Counted from the first letter of the stretch, positions 1-38,290 are shown. The stretch is 64,000 bases of DNA from Ashinkailepas kermadecensis (GCA_034440615.1 JAOTOM010004350.1:117001-181000), one strand, 5' to 3'. The notes: generated by a model from the sequence alone, not told the origin. Program-made: numbers and translations.

Positions 1-178
1 CACCCACACCCACACGCAAGCATACACTCAACACACACATGCAGCCATCACACACATACTGTATGCGCACACATACCCACATACATAAATACACACCTAC
101 ATATATGCACAAACGTGCACACACACTCACGCATTCACGCCCACACATGCATACACACATACACTGACACAAACATGG
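1..178. repeat. CA/CACACA-type microsatellite
   Basis: Imperfect CACA/CATACA repeats fill the start of the window. Confidence 0.85.
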
Positions 179-1847
179 CCCTCTCCCGAAATGCTTGACC
201 TCTTCATGGAAGCAAGAACGTTGCTACGTTTGCTACGTTTGCTACGTTTGGTATGATATGTGGGACGACTAACAGCATCGCCTTTTGATTTGTTGGGTTG
301 CTTAAGCTACATGTTTTTGGAAGTGTTGTTAAAATATCCGTTTTATTGCGCATCGTGTCCCCGAAATAGTTTTCGCATTTCATTTTCGTCCTGTGTCTCC
401 ATGTGAGCGAACACTTTTGTGTCAAATTTTCATGGAAACCGATTTAATTTCAGCAACAGGTTGGTGGGCATCGTCCATTACCAGAGAAAACGTGGAGACA
501 CACTGGAAACGGTGCACAGTCGGCACTATCTTCTCACGGTGGATATCCCGTCCGCCTATCCCCACCTAAAGAACTGCCAGTTAAATTGAATACACGAACA
601 ATCGCTGCACCTCGCCATTAATGTCTTGGCTGACGAGACGAGACTCCTGTCTTCGATCGGAGAACAGCAGGATTCAAGAGCGAAGCGCGCCGCGGGATAT
701 CCTTCCCACGTGACATTGTCGGCGTCAGCGCCATTGGTGATCGGCTTCGATAGCCCACGGTAGCGGCTGCTGGCCTTACTTGATAGGGGGGGCGGGGGGG
801 GCTGACCTTCACCGATATCCCATCCAACAGCGGCAGCCTGCACGCGCTTCACAGGGTGCGGCACGCGTCAACAGGTGTTGGGCAACAGGCGGGCCAGCGG
901 CGCCGCCCTGAGGCGGTCACGTATTGACCGACCACACCACCCCCGTGGGAAGGAGCCGCCGACCACTGGGCCGCCCCCACTGCACGCACCGCGACAAGGC
1001 TGACCACCGCTCCGGTCGACGCGCCCACGAGGAGAGGCCGCCGGCCGGCCTGCCGTCCCACCTGACGACGAAACAACGCTCACCCCATGACTGGTGTCGT
1101 TTTGCATACTGCTGGTAGTGCTTGAACGTGAGCTGTAGCCAATTGATTGATGTTTTCGATGTGTGTACAGTATGTGGATCACATGCCAGTCGTGCTCAAG
1201 ACAACCGACCGGAAAACCGACAACCGACCGACCGGAAAATGAGATCGGCCTTGTCTCCTCTGGCTTTCGGTGGCCGGTCATGTCGGAGAATCACGTTCAG
1301 ACAAGTCGGTTCGAGGTCAGCTCGTGCTGTTTGCATCTCTGCCAGTGATGTGTCAGTAATCTTGGGTGTGTGAGCGGGGTGCTGAGTGCCGCAGCAGTGC
1401 CCAGCGTCAAATGAGGCGCCCGTCTGACGTCACAACACTTCTGCCTGCCAGGTCTTTGTTGCAGCTTCATGCCGCTAAGAACCCAACGACCCGGCCGCAC
1501 GCTGCAGAAACTGCCGTTTCAAGTAGCATCGCATGAGAGCATGGCCCCCCAACGCCAGTAAACAGTGAGAGAGCTATCCGACGGCAAACTCCTCAACATT
1601 GACTCTCCTTTCCCTCCCGCTTACCCCGTTCTCTTCTGGCGAATAAGCTTTCACCCCGTCTGGACGTTTTGCTCCTCTGAGTAATGCGCTTTCATTTTCT
1701 CGCTCGGGGCGACCAGCTGATATCGGACCATAAAAGCGTCAACTCAGTGACTCGTGTGTATTTCAGCGTCAGCAGCACGCACAGATGCAGTGTAAAGCTT
1801 CACAGAGTACATGCAGCACGACACAACAATACATATACGGATGGGGA
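179..1847. other. No gene seen
   Basis: Contains a triple GCTACGTTT repeat near 222-248, a G-run near 790 and a GC-rich stretch at 840-1110 with short overlapping ORFs on both strands. None has a recognisable domain or splice structure. Confidence 0.5.
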
Positions 1848-2485
1848 GTCCCGGCCCCACACTGCCCAGTCCCGGAGCCACACTGTCCAGTCCCGGCACT
1901 ACACTGTCCAGTCCCGGAGCCACACTGCCCAGTCCCGGCGCCAGACTGTCCAGTCCCGGCGCCACACTGTCCAGTCCCGGAGCCACACTGCCCAGTCCCG
2001 GTACTACACTGCCCAGTCCCGGAGCCACACTGCCCAGTCCCGGCACTACACTGTCCAGTCCCGGAGCCAAACTGCCCAGTCCCGGCGCCAGACTGTCCAG
2101 TCCCGGCACTACACTGTCCAGTCCCGGAGCCACACTGTCCAGTCCCGGCACCACACTGTCCAGTCCCGGCACCACACTGCTCGGCCCCGGCACTACACTG
2201 CCCAGTCCCGGCACTACACTGTCCAGTCCCGGAGCCAAACTGCCCAGTCCCGGCGCCAGACTGTCCAGTCCCGGCACTACACTGTCCAGTCCCGGAGCCA
2301 CACTGTCCAGTCCCGGCACTACACTGTCCAGTCCCGGAGCCAAACTGCCCAGTCCCGGCGCCAGACTGTCCAGTCCCGGCACTACACTGCCCAGTCCCGG
2401 CATCAGACTGCCCGGCCCCGGCACCAGACTGCCCAGTCCTGGCACCAGACTGCCCAGTCCCGGAGCCACACTGTCCAGTTCCGAT
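1848..2485. repeat. 21-bp minisatellite, ~30 copies
   Basis: Unit CACTGTCCAGTCCCGGCACTA with a few variant positions. The unit length is a multiple of 3 and lacks stops, so several frames are open on both strands (7-residue repeats). These are not genes. Confidence 0.95.
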
Positions 2486-2589
2486 GTGAGGAGACCCGGT
2501 CCGAGACGAGCCCGTGTCACGCAATCACACGGGCATCAGTATAGGGAGCGATACGGAACACGCCACAGGAAGGCCTGCTGAACGCAACT

Positions 2590-3035
2590 GCCACATTAGA
2601 CCGATCGCGAGTGTAGCACTACATTACACCGATCACCAGTGTACAATGCTACATTAGACCGATCGCGAGTGTAACGCTACATTACACCGACCACCAGTAT
2701 ACAATGTTACATTAGACCGGCCACCAGTGTGTGGTGTTGCATTGGACCGGCCGCCAGTACGCAATCTTACATTAGACCGGCCACCAGTGTGTAGTGTTAC
2801 ATTTGGCCGGCCGGCCTAACATTACGTACTGCAGTACGTAATGTTACGCTAGACTGGCCACCAGTGTATGTAGTGTTACATCAGACCGATCGCCAGTGTG
2901 TAGTGCTATATTAGACAGCTCGCCAGTGTGTAGTATTATATCAGACCGATAGGCAGTGTGTAGTGTTACGTTAGGTCGGCCACCGGTGTGTAGTTATATT
3001 TTAGAGCCGCCAGTACGTAATGCCACCAGCACGCA
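2590..3035. repeat. Degenerate ~30-bp tandem array
   Basis: Units like TACATTAGACCGGCCACCAG followed by TGTGTAGTGT, about 14 diverged copies. Confidence 0.85.
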
Positions 3036-4057
3036 GTGCTACGTCAGCCATAGAAGAGCACAACAGCATACTGTGAGTGAGGCTGGTTTACCAAGGGAGC
3101 GAAGTGTGACGTAACTAAATATAATATTCCTCTGCAAGAGCGTCATAGAGATAAACTCACAGGGCATGTTCCCATAGTCGCACCTAAAAACGATGAGACG
3201 AGCTTGGCGGAGGCTGGATGGCACACATTGCGGCGCCACAGGGACGCGCAGAGGTTAGCTGTCTGCGCCACAATGCTGTTTACATAGTTGCAGCGTGACG
3301 GTATTTCTGGATATTGGGGCGATGCTCAATATGTGCTCACAGAGCGGCGGTGAGCAATTTGCGAAGCCAATGACTCACAAAAGGATCACTACTGGCTGCC
3401 GACAGCGTTTGCCAACCTCATAAATAAATCGAAACTTGAATTCACCACAGACGAGATTAGAAGAACTTCAACGTGAGTATTGGAACAGCCACATAGAAAT
3501 GGTAATTCGAACGCCTTTAATATAATTATTCCCGTTCATGGCGTTGAAATCGCGTACAAATCTAGACCCGGTGAAGTCTCGAGATCGGGGGAATGCAGAC
3601 CACGTGCACAGCGAGAGGAAAGTGAATGATCGCCGCGAGCATGATTGAAAGTGCTCAATTTGACGTGGCATATCCAGATTGACGGAATCCAATCGAGCTC
3701 CCCGTCGAGAGAGTGCCCTGTGTATCCTGCGACACGTGCCAGAGCAGCACAAGAGTCGATGGTGGTGCCACACTGGTCCAGCTGTCAGCCAGGCTCGAGG
3801 GATGCATGCTGCGTCAACGTCCTGGTGGTGGTGTGTGTGCTGGAGGCAGGAGAGGTGCCTGCGCATTTCGGCTAATGGCTGTCTATCTGATCAGATAACC
3901 AGAAAAGGCCCGGCGTCATCGAAACCAGTCGGGAGCGAAGATACATCGCCGCAGACGGCTATTTGCAGCGCATATAAATAAATGCACTTATCTGACCACA
4001 TGAACACCAATTAGACAGCAGAACAAGTAAACACCTCGGGTCAACTACTGTGCCGCA
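3036..4057. other. No gene seen
   Basis: Mixed-composition sequence with short ORFs only; no domain, RNA gene or element ends recognised. Confidence 0.5.
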
Positions 4058-4164
4058 GTGGAATATCCACGGTTCACCAGTTGGATAACTATGGTTCACC
4101 AGTTCAGCAATGGCTCACCAACGGAAAAGCCAGTTCAACGGTGGAATGCAGGAACGTGCTTGAG

Positions 4165-4300
4165 TTCTTTTACGACGCATCAGACTACTGGGTCATACAG
4201 CGTCGCCAACCTTTCACGCCGGTTAGTCGCTGGTGGATTCGTAACCCTGTCGGTTGTGGGATTCGAACCCACGATCTTACGACCAACAGTTCACCAGTGG
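4165..4300 (-). mobile_element. tRNA-derived SINE copy
   Basis: Same family as 39313-39480. On the plus strand it shows GTCATACAGCGTCGCCAACC and then GGGATTCGAACCCACGATC, a reversed B box. The 44-bp minisatellite begins directly at its tRNA-head end. Confidence 0.6.
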
Positions 4301-5165
4301 GATAACCACGGTTCACCAGCACGGTCGCAACAGTTCACCAGTGGGATAACCACGGCTCACCAGCACGGTCGCAACAGTTCACCAGTGGGATAACCACGGC
4401 TCACCAGCACGGTCGCAACAGTTCACCGGTGGGATAACCACGGCTCACCAGCACGGTCGCAACAGTTCGCCGGTGGGATAACCACGGTTCACCAGCACGG
4501 TCGCAACAGTTCACCAGTGGGATAACCACGGCTCACCAGCACGGTCGCATCAGTTCACCAGTGGGATAACCACGGTTCACCAGCACGTGCAACAGTTCCC
4601 GGTGGGATAACCACGGCTCACCAGCACGGTCGCAACAGTTCACCAGTGGGAAAACACGGCTCACCAGCACGGTCGCAACAGTTCACCAGTGGGAAAAACC
4701 ACGGCTCACCAGCACGGTCGCAACAGTTCACCGGTGGGATAACCACGGCTCACCAGCACGGTCGCAAAGTTCCGTGGATAACACGCACCGCGGTCGCAAC
4801 AGTTCACCGGTGGGATAACCACGGCTCACCAGCACGGTCGCAACAGTTCACCGGTGGGATAACCACGGCTCACCAGCACGGTCGCAACAGTTCACCGGTG
4901 GGATAACCACGGCTCACCAGCACGGTCGCAACAGTTCACCAGTGGGATAACCACGGCTCACCAGCACGGTCGCAACAGTTCACCGGTGGGATAACCACGG
5001 CTCACCAGCACGGTCGCATCAGTTCACCAGTGGGATAACCACGGCTCACCAGCACGGTCGCAACAGTTCGCCGGTGGGATAACCACGGCTCACCAGCACG
5101 GTCGCAACAGTTCACCGGTGGGATAACCACAGCTCACCAGCACGGTCGCAACAGTTAGCCAGTAC
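4270..5165. repeat. 44-bp minisatellite, ~20 copies
   Basis: Unit CAGTTCACCGGTGGGATAAC plus CACGGCTCACCAGCACGGTCGCAA split in two for length, with A/G alternation in CACCAGT/CACCGGT. It abuts the SINE at 4165-4300. Looser related units start at about 4058. Confidence 0.93.
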
Positions 5166-5364
5166 GGTCGCCACTCTCTGTCATGCTGATCGGGCGACGA
5201 ATAAGGTGCCGTTAGGGGCGCTACGATTGCCGGCGGCCATTCGGCTGAACAGAATATTAACGTCATATCGCCGGCGCGGCGGCCCATTTCGAGACGGCGC
5301 GTGGCGACACCGGCGGGTCCCATTGATACGCAGACGACGGCGGAGTGCCTGCGGCTGGGGCGGC

Positions 5365-5850
5365 GGCACAGCCTGGGCTCCCGTCCTGCACCTCAGCGGC
5401 GACCAGCCAGGACGGGCGGCGGACACAGCCTGGTCTCTCGTCCGGTACCTCAGCGGCGGCACAGCCTGGTCTCTCGTCCGGTACCTCAGCGGCGACACAG
5501 CCTGGGCTCCCATCCGGTACCTCAGCGGCGGCACAGCCTGGGCTCTCGTCCGGTACCTCAGCGGCGGCACAGCCTGGTCTCTCGTCCGGTACCTCAGCGG
5601 CAACACAGCCTGGGCTCTCGTCCGGTACCTCAGCGGCGACACAGCCTGGGCTCCCGTCCTGCACCTCAGCGGCGACCAGCCAGGACGGGCGGCGGACACA
5701 GCCTGGTCTCTCGTCCGGTACCTCAGCGGCGACACAGCCTGGGCGGTACCTCAGCGGCGGCACAGCCTGGGCTCTCGTCCGGTACCTCAGCGGCGACACA
5801 GCCTGGGCTCCCATCCTGCACCTCAGCGGCGACCAGATAGATATGGGCGG
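5365..5850. repeat. 36-bp minisatellite, ~13 copies
   Basis: Unit CCTCAGCGGCGGCACAGCCT then GGGCTCTCGTCCGGTA, 12 codons, open in several frames. Higher-order inserts with CAGGACGGGCGGCGGA occur twice. Confidence 0.93.
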
Positions 5851-6169
5851 CGGCACAGCCACGCTCCCAACGGGCCAGCTAATCATCACCGCTGCCGCCG
5901 CCGACGGCGACGACAAGCAAGGCCACGCGGCTGCCAATCAGGCCGATGACAAATCGCGTTCTTCTGGCCTGTCGCACGCTGGCGAACTTGGTCGTACCGG
6001 CGGACGTACCGGCGGACGCTGATTGCAGTCCGATTCCCCGCCGACTGCGGTCGGTGACCTCCCGTCTGAGGACATGAGGCAGGGGGGGCATGGGCGTGGC
6101 CGGTCGACGATCTCACGGTGGGTCATTGCAACACCGCGGCGCGGCCATGGCCGACGGCGCCTAGATTGC

Positions 6170-6430
6170 CACGGCAGCCTACGGCCACCCTCCCTGCTGT
6201 GTGGGCAGGCACAGCAGCCCACAGCCACCCACCGTGTGGCCAGGCACGGCAGTCCACGGCCACCCTCCCTGCTGTGTGGCCAGGCACGCGCCCACAGCCA
6301 CCCTCCCTGCGTGTCAGTCGGCAGCCAAGCCACCCTCCGTGTGGCCAGGCACGGCAGTCCACGGCCACCCTCCCTGCTGTGTGGCCAGGCACGGCAGCCT
6401 ACGGCCACCCTCCCTGCTATGTGGCTAGGT
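6170..6430. repeat. ~40-bp minisatellite, ~6 copies
   Basis: Unit CACGGCAGTCCACGGCCACC then CTCCCTGCTGTGTGGCCAGG with indels. Confidence 0.9.
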
Positions 6431-6689
6431 ACCGTGACCGTGGCGCGGTATCCTATCATGGCCTGTATCTTCACCAGCCGCCGATCGCGCGACACGGCTG
6501 CGCCGCTATTTGTCTCGCCGTCTGCGGCGCAGTGTGACGCAAGTAGAGAAGCGACCTCGCTCCGCCAGCGGGTGAGGCTAGATAGCACGATACACACCAG
6601 AACAGTCACGCTATTTACATCACTGGCGAATAGTTAATAACGCAGTGAGATTCAGCCATTGAGAGACTGCATGCCTGACATTGCTTGAT

Positions 6690-7048
6690 CGGGGCAAGGG
6701 GGGGAAAGGCACCAGGGGAAAAAAAAAGGCCGGGGGGGGGCCCCTAGGTTTAAAAAAAACAAAATATTATGGTAAAAAAAGTGTTTTCCCCCCCTTTTCA
6801 CCCCCCCACATTTTTTAAAAAAAGAAATATTTTTAAAAAAAAAAAAAAATAATTACATTTCCTTTCTGTGATAATTTTGAAAAAAAAAAAACCCTTCAAT
6901 TTAACAAAAAAACCCAACCCCCCAAAAAAAAACCTCAAAAATTTTAAAAAATTATTTTTTTAATAAAAAAAAAAAAAAAAAACAAAAAACCCCAAAAAAA
7001 ATTAATAAAAAAAAAAAATAAAAAGGAAAAAAAAAAAAAAAAAGTAAA

Positions 7049-7083
<35 letters not shown>

Positions 7084-7345
7084 AAACCATGACGATAATG
7101 GTCGTCATAATAAATGTATAAAAAAAAAATAAAAATAAAAAAAAAAAAAAAAAAATTTTATAATAATAATTCGGGCATTTTAACAACAATAAAAAACAAA
7201 AAGCAAGAAAGGAGGATAAAAAAAAAAAGGAAAAAAAAAAAAAAAAAAAAAAAAACCAAAAAAAAAAAAAGGAAAAAAAAAAAAAAATAAAAAATAAATA
7301 AAAAAAAAAAAAAAATTTATAAATTTATATTTTAAAAATATAAGG

Positions 7346-7399
<54 letters not shown>

Positions 7400-7450
7400 A
7401 TAAATAAAAAAAAAAAAAAAGAAAAAAAACAAAAAAAAAAAAAAAAAATT
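6690..7450. repeat. A-homopolymer low-complexity block, probably poor-quality sequence
   Basis: Long A runs broken by single other bases, entered through G, C and T homopolymers of 7-9 nt. It ends sharply in ordinary sequence at about 7450. Open frames here (poly-Phe/Lys) are meaningless. Confidence 0.8.
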
Positions 7451-8210
7451 CTGAAAAGCTAAACTTAGTCGATTGACTGTTTTGGCGGAATGATTTTACG
7501 GTAGCTTCAGCTGTTCTGGAGAGTTCATTGGATATACTCGGCACGTTTTTCCATGAAGAAATGCCTTGTCCATAACCATGCAAAAGTGGCCCTTCTTGAG
7601 TCCATTATTTCCTTGATGTGCACATAGGGCCAATATTTAAGGTTCACGAGGTATGGCGATGAGACATGGCCCATGCCCCTGTTGCTATACTCATGTAGGC
7701 GGTACTGCATAACCAATAAGCCCCTTGAAGTGGCAGTGAAGCTCCGATTTATCCACTAAGCCGGCACGACCACGTCAAGCCAAACTCCGCGCAAAAACAT
7801 ATCGAGTATGAATGGCAGCAGATAGGCACGTCACATTAAAGATCGTACAGTGCAGCTATCATTTGTCGCATAAACCTACCAATATTTAAGTTATACCAGC
7901 CCTTCAACAGCAGAGTCCTAGCCAAGCCGGCAGCTCGGCGCGATGGCACACAGAAGTACTCCTCATTGGTGTTAGCGATCCTTCGAAGTAGACGAATGCA
8001 TCAGATCGAGGCACAAATGAAAGACAAAGCGTTAAAACAGCTACAGCGACATCAGTGAAGAACGGGAAAAACAAGTCACCTGGCCACTCGATACCAAGAC
8101 ACTGCCCCATACTAAGACATCAGGCTCATCAATCCTAGATGTGGTTCCTGGTGTTGGAATCACTTTACCGCTGGGAGGAAAACAAAGGCGAGGTACGACG
8201 AGCAGAGTCA
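7451..8210. other. No gene seen
   Basis: Ordinary-composition sequence with only short ORFs and no recognised domain. Confidence 0.5.
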
Positions 8211-8214
8211 TGGC

Positions 8215-8930
8215 AATCAGCCCACATGATGCCCACGGAACCACAGCAACCGGACATACCAGTCCACATGGTACCAATAGTGCCACAGTAACCGGGCATA
8301 CCAGTCCACATGGTGCTCACGGTACCACAGTAACAGGGAATGCCAGCCCACGTGGTGCACACAGAACCACAGTAACCGGGTATGCGAGTCCATATAGTAC
8401 CCGCAGTACCATAGTAGCCGAGATACCAGCCCACGTGGTACCCACAGAACCGCAGTAACCGGGGGGCCATATAGTACCCGCGTACCATAGTAGGGATATC
8501 GCCCCGGACCACATAACCGTAATGTGAGTTCACGTGGTGCCAACAGTACCACAGTAATCGGGTACCACGTATACCAATTCACATGGTATCCACAGAGCCG
8601 CAGTAACCGGGCATACCAGCCCACATGGTATCGACAGTACCGCAGTAACCAGGCATACCAGCCCACGTGGTACCCACGGTACCATAGTAACCGGATATGC
8701 GAGTCTACATGGCATCCGCAGTACCATAGTAACCGAGATACCACCCCACGTGGTACCAACAGAAACACAGCAACCGGGTATGTGAGTCCGCATATTACCA
8801 GCAGTACCATAGTAGCCGAGATACCAGTCAACATGGTACCCGCAGTACCATAGTAGCCGGATGTACCAGCCCACATACCGCCCACAGTACCACAGTAAAC
8901 TACCAGCACACACACACACAGTACCACGAT
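8215..8930. repeat. 42-bp minisatellite, ~16 copies
   Basis: Unit ACCAGCCCACATGGTACCCA then CAGTACCACAGTAACCGGGCAT, diverged. Confidence 0.9.
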
Positions 8931-9237
8931 AACCAGATCTTACCTGCCGCAATGTATGACACAATACCAACCGGTGACGTCAAAGTGTACCGACCCAGCT
9001 TCACAGACCAGTAGGTGAGAGCGGTGCAGACCTGAAGCAATACTGAAGCCATCAACGATCGAATAATAGGAGACTTAAACGGCACCAAAGCCGACTGCTC
9101 AATTTCTCGGTTTAGAATCGTTGACAATGTCGGCAGCTCGCTAGCTATAGTGTTTGCGTAATGCATATATCGGAGATTATTCACTATACATTAATGCCCA
9201 AGAAGGCTTCATGCACAAATAATTATGTCATGCATGC

Positions 9238-9239
<2 letters not shown>

Positions 9240-9322
<83 letters not shown>
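9240..9322. repeat. TA microsatellite
   Basis: About 40 TA dinucleotides. Confidence 0.95.
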
Positions 9323-9328
<6 letters not shown>

Positions 9329-9862
9329 CATATTCTATACCACAACACTGAGTAAATAAATACACCTTGGTTACAAATTCGAAGCACCATAGATAATCTC
9401 TACTTATCTGCCCAATGCCTTACAGCCAAAGTACCACCCAGAAACAAACCAAAGAACACTAATAGCGATAAATGCACACGCATCGCCACCGCAGGGTTTG
9501 AAGTCCCCGCATGACGACCATTGCCATAGGTTGTGATTCATTCGGGATCGGAGCATGCACTACACAAAATAATTACATACTCCGTGCATATACGTTGGAG
9601 TAAAAGTACAAAGTATACGTTCTCGGAACACTTTTCACAACCGACAAGTCGCCTGCGCGCCGTGACTAGAGCCGCCTGCCTAAGGTAATCCCATAGATTT
9701 AGCTGCAGTGTTGAGGCGTGAGAGTGAAGCAGCCTAACCGGTCGCATTGGCCAGCGTTTGATACCGATTGTTCCACCACGTTATCATGTCGCCGTCTGCA
9801 TAGTGGCCTAACCTGTCACCCCGCCTCAGTATCCCACCCTGCTGGGTCGGGCCAGTGGGTCC
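9323..9862 (-). other. 3' flank of APPL
   Basis: Downstream of the APPL stop codon on the minus strand, this should hold the 3' UTR. No clear AATAAA was found on that strand within about 500 bp. Confidence 0.4.
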
Positions 9863-34959
<25,097 letters not shown>

Positions 34960-36105
34960 TTTCACGTCTGCCCAGCCTGTGAACAAATGCGTACCATCAG
35001 CAGTGCACTAATAGGTAGAAGAGGACTGCAGAGTGATGGTGACATGGGATAGGTCAAGAAAAAAATGCTAAGTAGAAAATGACTGACTTCAGCTGATCTT
35101 TAACCAGTGCCATCTCAGGGGTGTCTTTCTGCCCCAAAGGTTCTCAACAGATGGTGAAAAATAGTGTGCTGCACTGCACCACAATTTGGCACACCTTTTC
35201 CCATATCAACTTGACATGCTATGTACGAATTTTAAGGTCAGATCATCCATGGTCACCAAATTAACTAAGGTCCAAAAAGGTGGTTAGGTTTGGTTAAGTT
35301 AGGTTAGTTAGGTTAGTGAACTTTTGTTGTAAGTTAGACATATTTCCACCAAAAAAGTTAATTTTTCAATTTGTTGGATGTTTTCTTCAAAAACAGTACA
35401 GGCTAGGTTAGTTTTTTTTTTTAAAGAAAACAAATTGTTTGGAAATTTTGCATTACAAAAATGCCTTTGTGCATAAAAAGTTGGGCTAGGTTAGGTAAGG
35501 TTTACATCTTTATTTCTTTATTTTGAACATTACTTTTTATGACATATTACTAACTCCAAGCCTCTTTTTGGATGTTATTTTGCCTCCCAAATGAAAAGTA
35601 TGCATTTGCAGTGGAAATGAATGGTCAAATCATGTTCAGCACATTCATAAACATTGCATTAAAAAAGAAATTCCCAGAAATCAGAAATTACTTTAAACTG
35701 CAAATTTACTTTTCTGGTATTTAACATTCTGTTCTCAGAATCTGATGAACACACTAAAATACAATTCTACATATAGTAATAAAATACAAAAAGTAGTCCA
35801 TCTGCAATATCAATAAAATATAACTCCTACCTATCTGGACTTAACAATCTTTTTTAAACCTAAGCTTGGAATGGTACAAGAAAAATACTGCAAACACATT
35901 TCTGAGCATGAGCAAGATGATTTCACCATTAATTCCCACAGAAAAAGTGACAAAATTCTGTTAAATCTCTTTTCAAATGAAGAATTGAAAAGCAATTATG
36001 AAGGAATCATGCTATGGTAGGTTAAAAAGAAAATAAAGAATAACCTAGGGTAGGTTATGTACCACAATACAATGCTTGTCACAGAATGAAAATATGGATT
36101 TCACA
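34960..36105. other. 5' flank of APPL
   Basis: AT-rich. GGTTAG/TTAGG-like clusters at 35280-35325, and a lone foldback-arm copy (TGCATTTGCAGTGGAAATGA) near 35600. A 5' UTR exon and promoter are expected here or further up but could not be located. Confidence 0.4.
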
Positions 36106-37660
36106 CTAGAATGGTTGCATCAACTCAATCACATTCCTCTGTATTGCCCCAAGCATTCTTAGTGCCTTCTTCCTCGCTTCTTTGGTCTGTTCTGATGCCC
36201 CCAATTTCGTGTTCAAAATAACACATAAGTCCTTCTCCTGCTGAGTCACAGATAGTACTTGGCCACCCATCAAGTATGGAGCCTTCATATGCTGCCTACC
36301 TACATGCATGACTTTGCATTTATCAAAATTAAACTTCATTTGCCATTTTCCAGACCACTTCACAAGCTCGTCAAGTCTTTCCGTAGCAAAACCTGCTCAT
36401 TGTGCCCTGTTATTGCCCTAAAGATCTTCAAATAATCCGCAAATTTCAAAACCTTACCGCTTAGGCCACATTCAATGCTATTCACATATATAATAAACAA
36501 TAGTGGCCCCAGTACCAACCCCTGGGGGACTCCACTAAGAACATTTTGCCATGATGACTTTGCACCATTTAGCATCACTCTCTGCTGTCTATCTGAAAGC
36601 CACAACTCTATCCATTTTAGGATGCTACCTGCAATACCATGGGCCTGAAGCTGCATCATTAACCGTTTATGGGATACCTTGTCAAAGGCCTTACTAAAGT
36701 CAAGATATGCTACATCAACCTGATTTCCCTGATCAAATTGTTCTGTAGCAAGTTTCAAAAAGTCCAAGAGATTTGTGAGACATGATCGCCCTTTTCTAAA
36801 CCCATGTTGAGTATCTTGAATCAATCTGTTTCCTTCCAGAAAACCAACTATTATGTCCTTGATAATTGATTCGAGTACCTCGCAGACTAGGGATGTGAGG
36901 CTTACTGGCCTATAGTTTTCAACTTTCCCTCTTTCTCCTTTCTTGAAAATAGGAACTACATTTTCCCTTTTCCAATCTGGTGGAATTTCATTTTGTGAAA
37001 CTGATCTACAAAATATTATACTAAGTGGAATTGCCAGTTCCTTTTCAGCTTCCCACAATACCCTATCATAAATTCCATCAGGTCCTGCTGCCTTGTTTGA
37101 CTTTATTTTTCTGATATAATTGAAAACAACATCACTTCAATGAAATCAACATTGTGTATCTGATCACCTGTCACTGAACTGTGGTTCATGGTTGGCAGAT
37201 TAGTCACATATTCCACTGTAAACACTGATTTAACCAGCTTGCTCAGCTCCTCAACCATCTCACCATCCTCACTCAATATAGTCCCATTTACTTCCAGTGG
37301 ACCAATTGTGCTTGCAACTTTACTTAGCTTGTAGAAACTAAAGAACTTTTTACTGTCCCCATTACAGTTCCAAACCAAATCCAATTCTTTTGCTCGCTTT
37401 GCTGCTCTGGTTTTCTGCTTTACAGCATCTCTAGCTTTTTGATACGACCTTATATTTATGATATTTGAAGCTTCCTTAAATACTCTAAATGCATCTTTCT
37501 TAGCCTTAATTGATTTCATCAAATCTGGTGTAAGCCATGCGGGCTTTGCTACCCTTCTTTTGCGCCTTTGCTTTTGGGGGACATGTCTAATCTGAATTTC
37601 CCTCAAGTAAGATTTGAACTTTTCCCACATTTCAGGCATTGAACTCCAAAAATTATTCTT
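36106..37660 (-). mobile_element. CR1/jockey-like LINE fragment, inactive (copy 1)
   Basis: Two ORF blocks give the linker before the reverse transcriptase (37639-37103) and the reverse transcriptase itself (37058-36360: YRPVSLTSLVCEVLESI, HGFRKGRSCLTNLLDFL, VDVAYLDFSKAFDKVSHKRL, SGVPQGLVLGPLLFIIY). The catalytic FADD box reads FADY (GAT to TAT). A 1-nt deletion near 36375 shifts the frame into the block at 36363. Compared with copy 2, the C-terminal part is missing below about 36125. The copy is 5'-truncated and cannot be active. Confidence 0.9.
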
Positions 37661-37689
37661 CCCATTTTATGGCACTTAAAGCCTCTCTC

Positions 37690-38290
37690 GTTTATGAACA
37701 TGACTAAGAAGATGCAACCACTCATTTTCAGTGCTGATGCTTACTTTTCAATTTGGACGATGACGTCACATTGGTATGGTGTAATTACATCATAGGTATG
37801 GCACTGAGGCTTTGACTGGCTAATGCTACAAACGGTTCACATACCTTAATGAGATGGTCAAAGTAGCTTAACCTAAATTAACCTTACCCAACCTAGCCTA
37901 GCCTAACCTAACCTGCTTACCTCTTGGTTTATCATAGCTATAATTTATATAATGTGCCATGAGGTTAGGTTGACTGGCTAATGCTACAAATAGTTCACAT
38001 ACCTTAATGAGATGGTCGAAGTAGCTTGACCTAACCTAACCTAACCTGCTTACCTCTTGGTTTATCATAGCTATAATTTATATAATGCACCATGAGGTTA
38101 GGCTGGGTTAAGCTACTTCGACCATCTCATTAAGGTATGCAAACCATTTGTAGCATTAGCCAGTCGAAGCCTCTGCCATACCTATGACGTCATCACCCAG
38201 TACCAATGTGACGTCATCGTTCAAATTGAAAAGTAAGCATCAGCACCAAAAATGAGTGGTTGCATCTTCTTAGTCACATTCATAAACATT
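37690..38290. mobile_element. Foldback (long inverted repeat) element
   Basis: The two arms (about 37690-37915 and 38095-38290) are inverted copies of each other: GATGCAACCACTCATTTT ... CAATTTGGACGATGACGTCA ... CATACCTTAATGAGATGGTC in one and the reverse complement in the other. The centre holds two direct copies of a block with CTTACCTCTTGGTTTATCAT, each next to CCTAA-type repeats. It lies next to the 5' end of LINE copy 1. Confidence 0.7.

Noticed and set aside
849..1281. GC-rich ORFs on both strands
   Set aside because: Overlapping frames with no domain; likely composition effect.
1684..2581. Long ORFs of 234-286 codons on both strands
   Set aside because: They run through the 21-bp array, have no domain, and are open only because the unit is a multiple of 3 without stops.
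4270..5165. Regular repeats as a CRISPR array
   Set aside because: Units are contiguous with no unique spacers, no cas genes, and the genome is eukaryotic.
5181..6022. Overlapping ORFs of 179-247 codons
   Set aside because: Products of the 36-bp minisatellite; all frames are similarly open.
6944..7583. Poly-Phe/Lys ORFs
   Set aside because: Homopolymer artefact.
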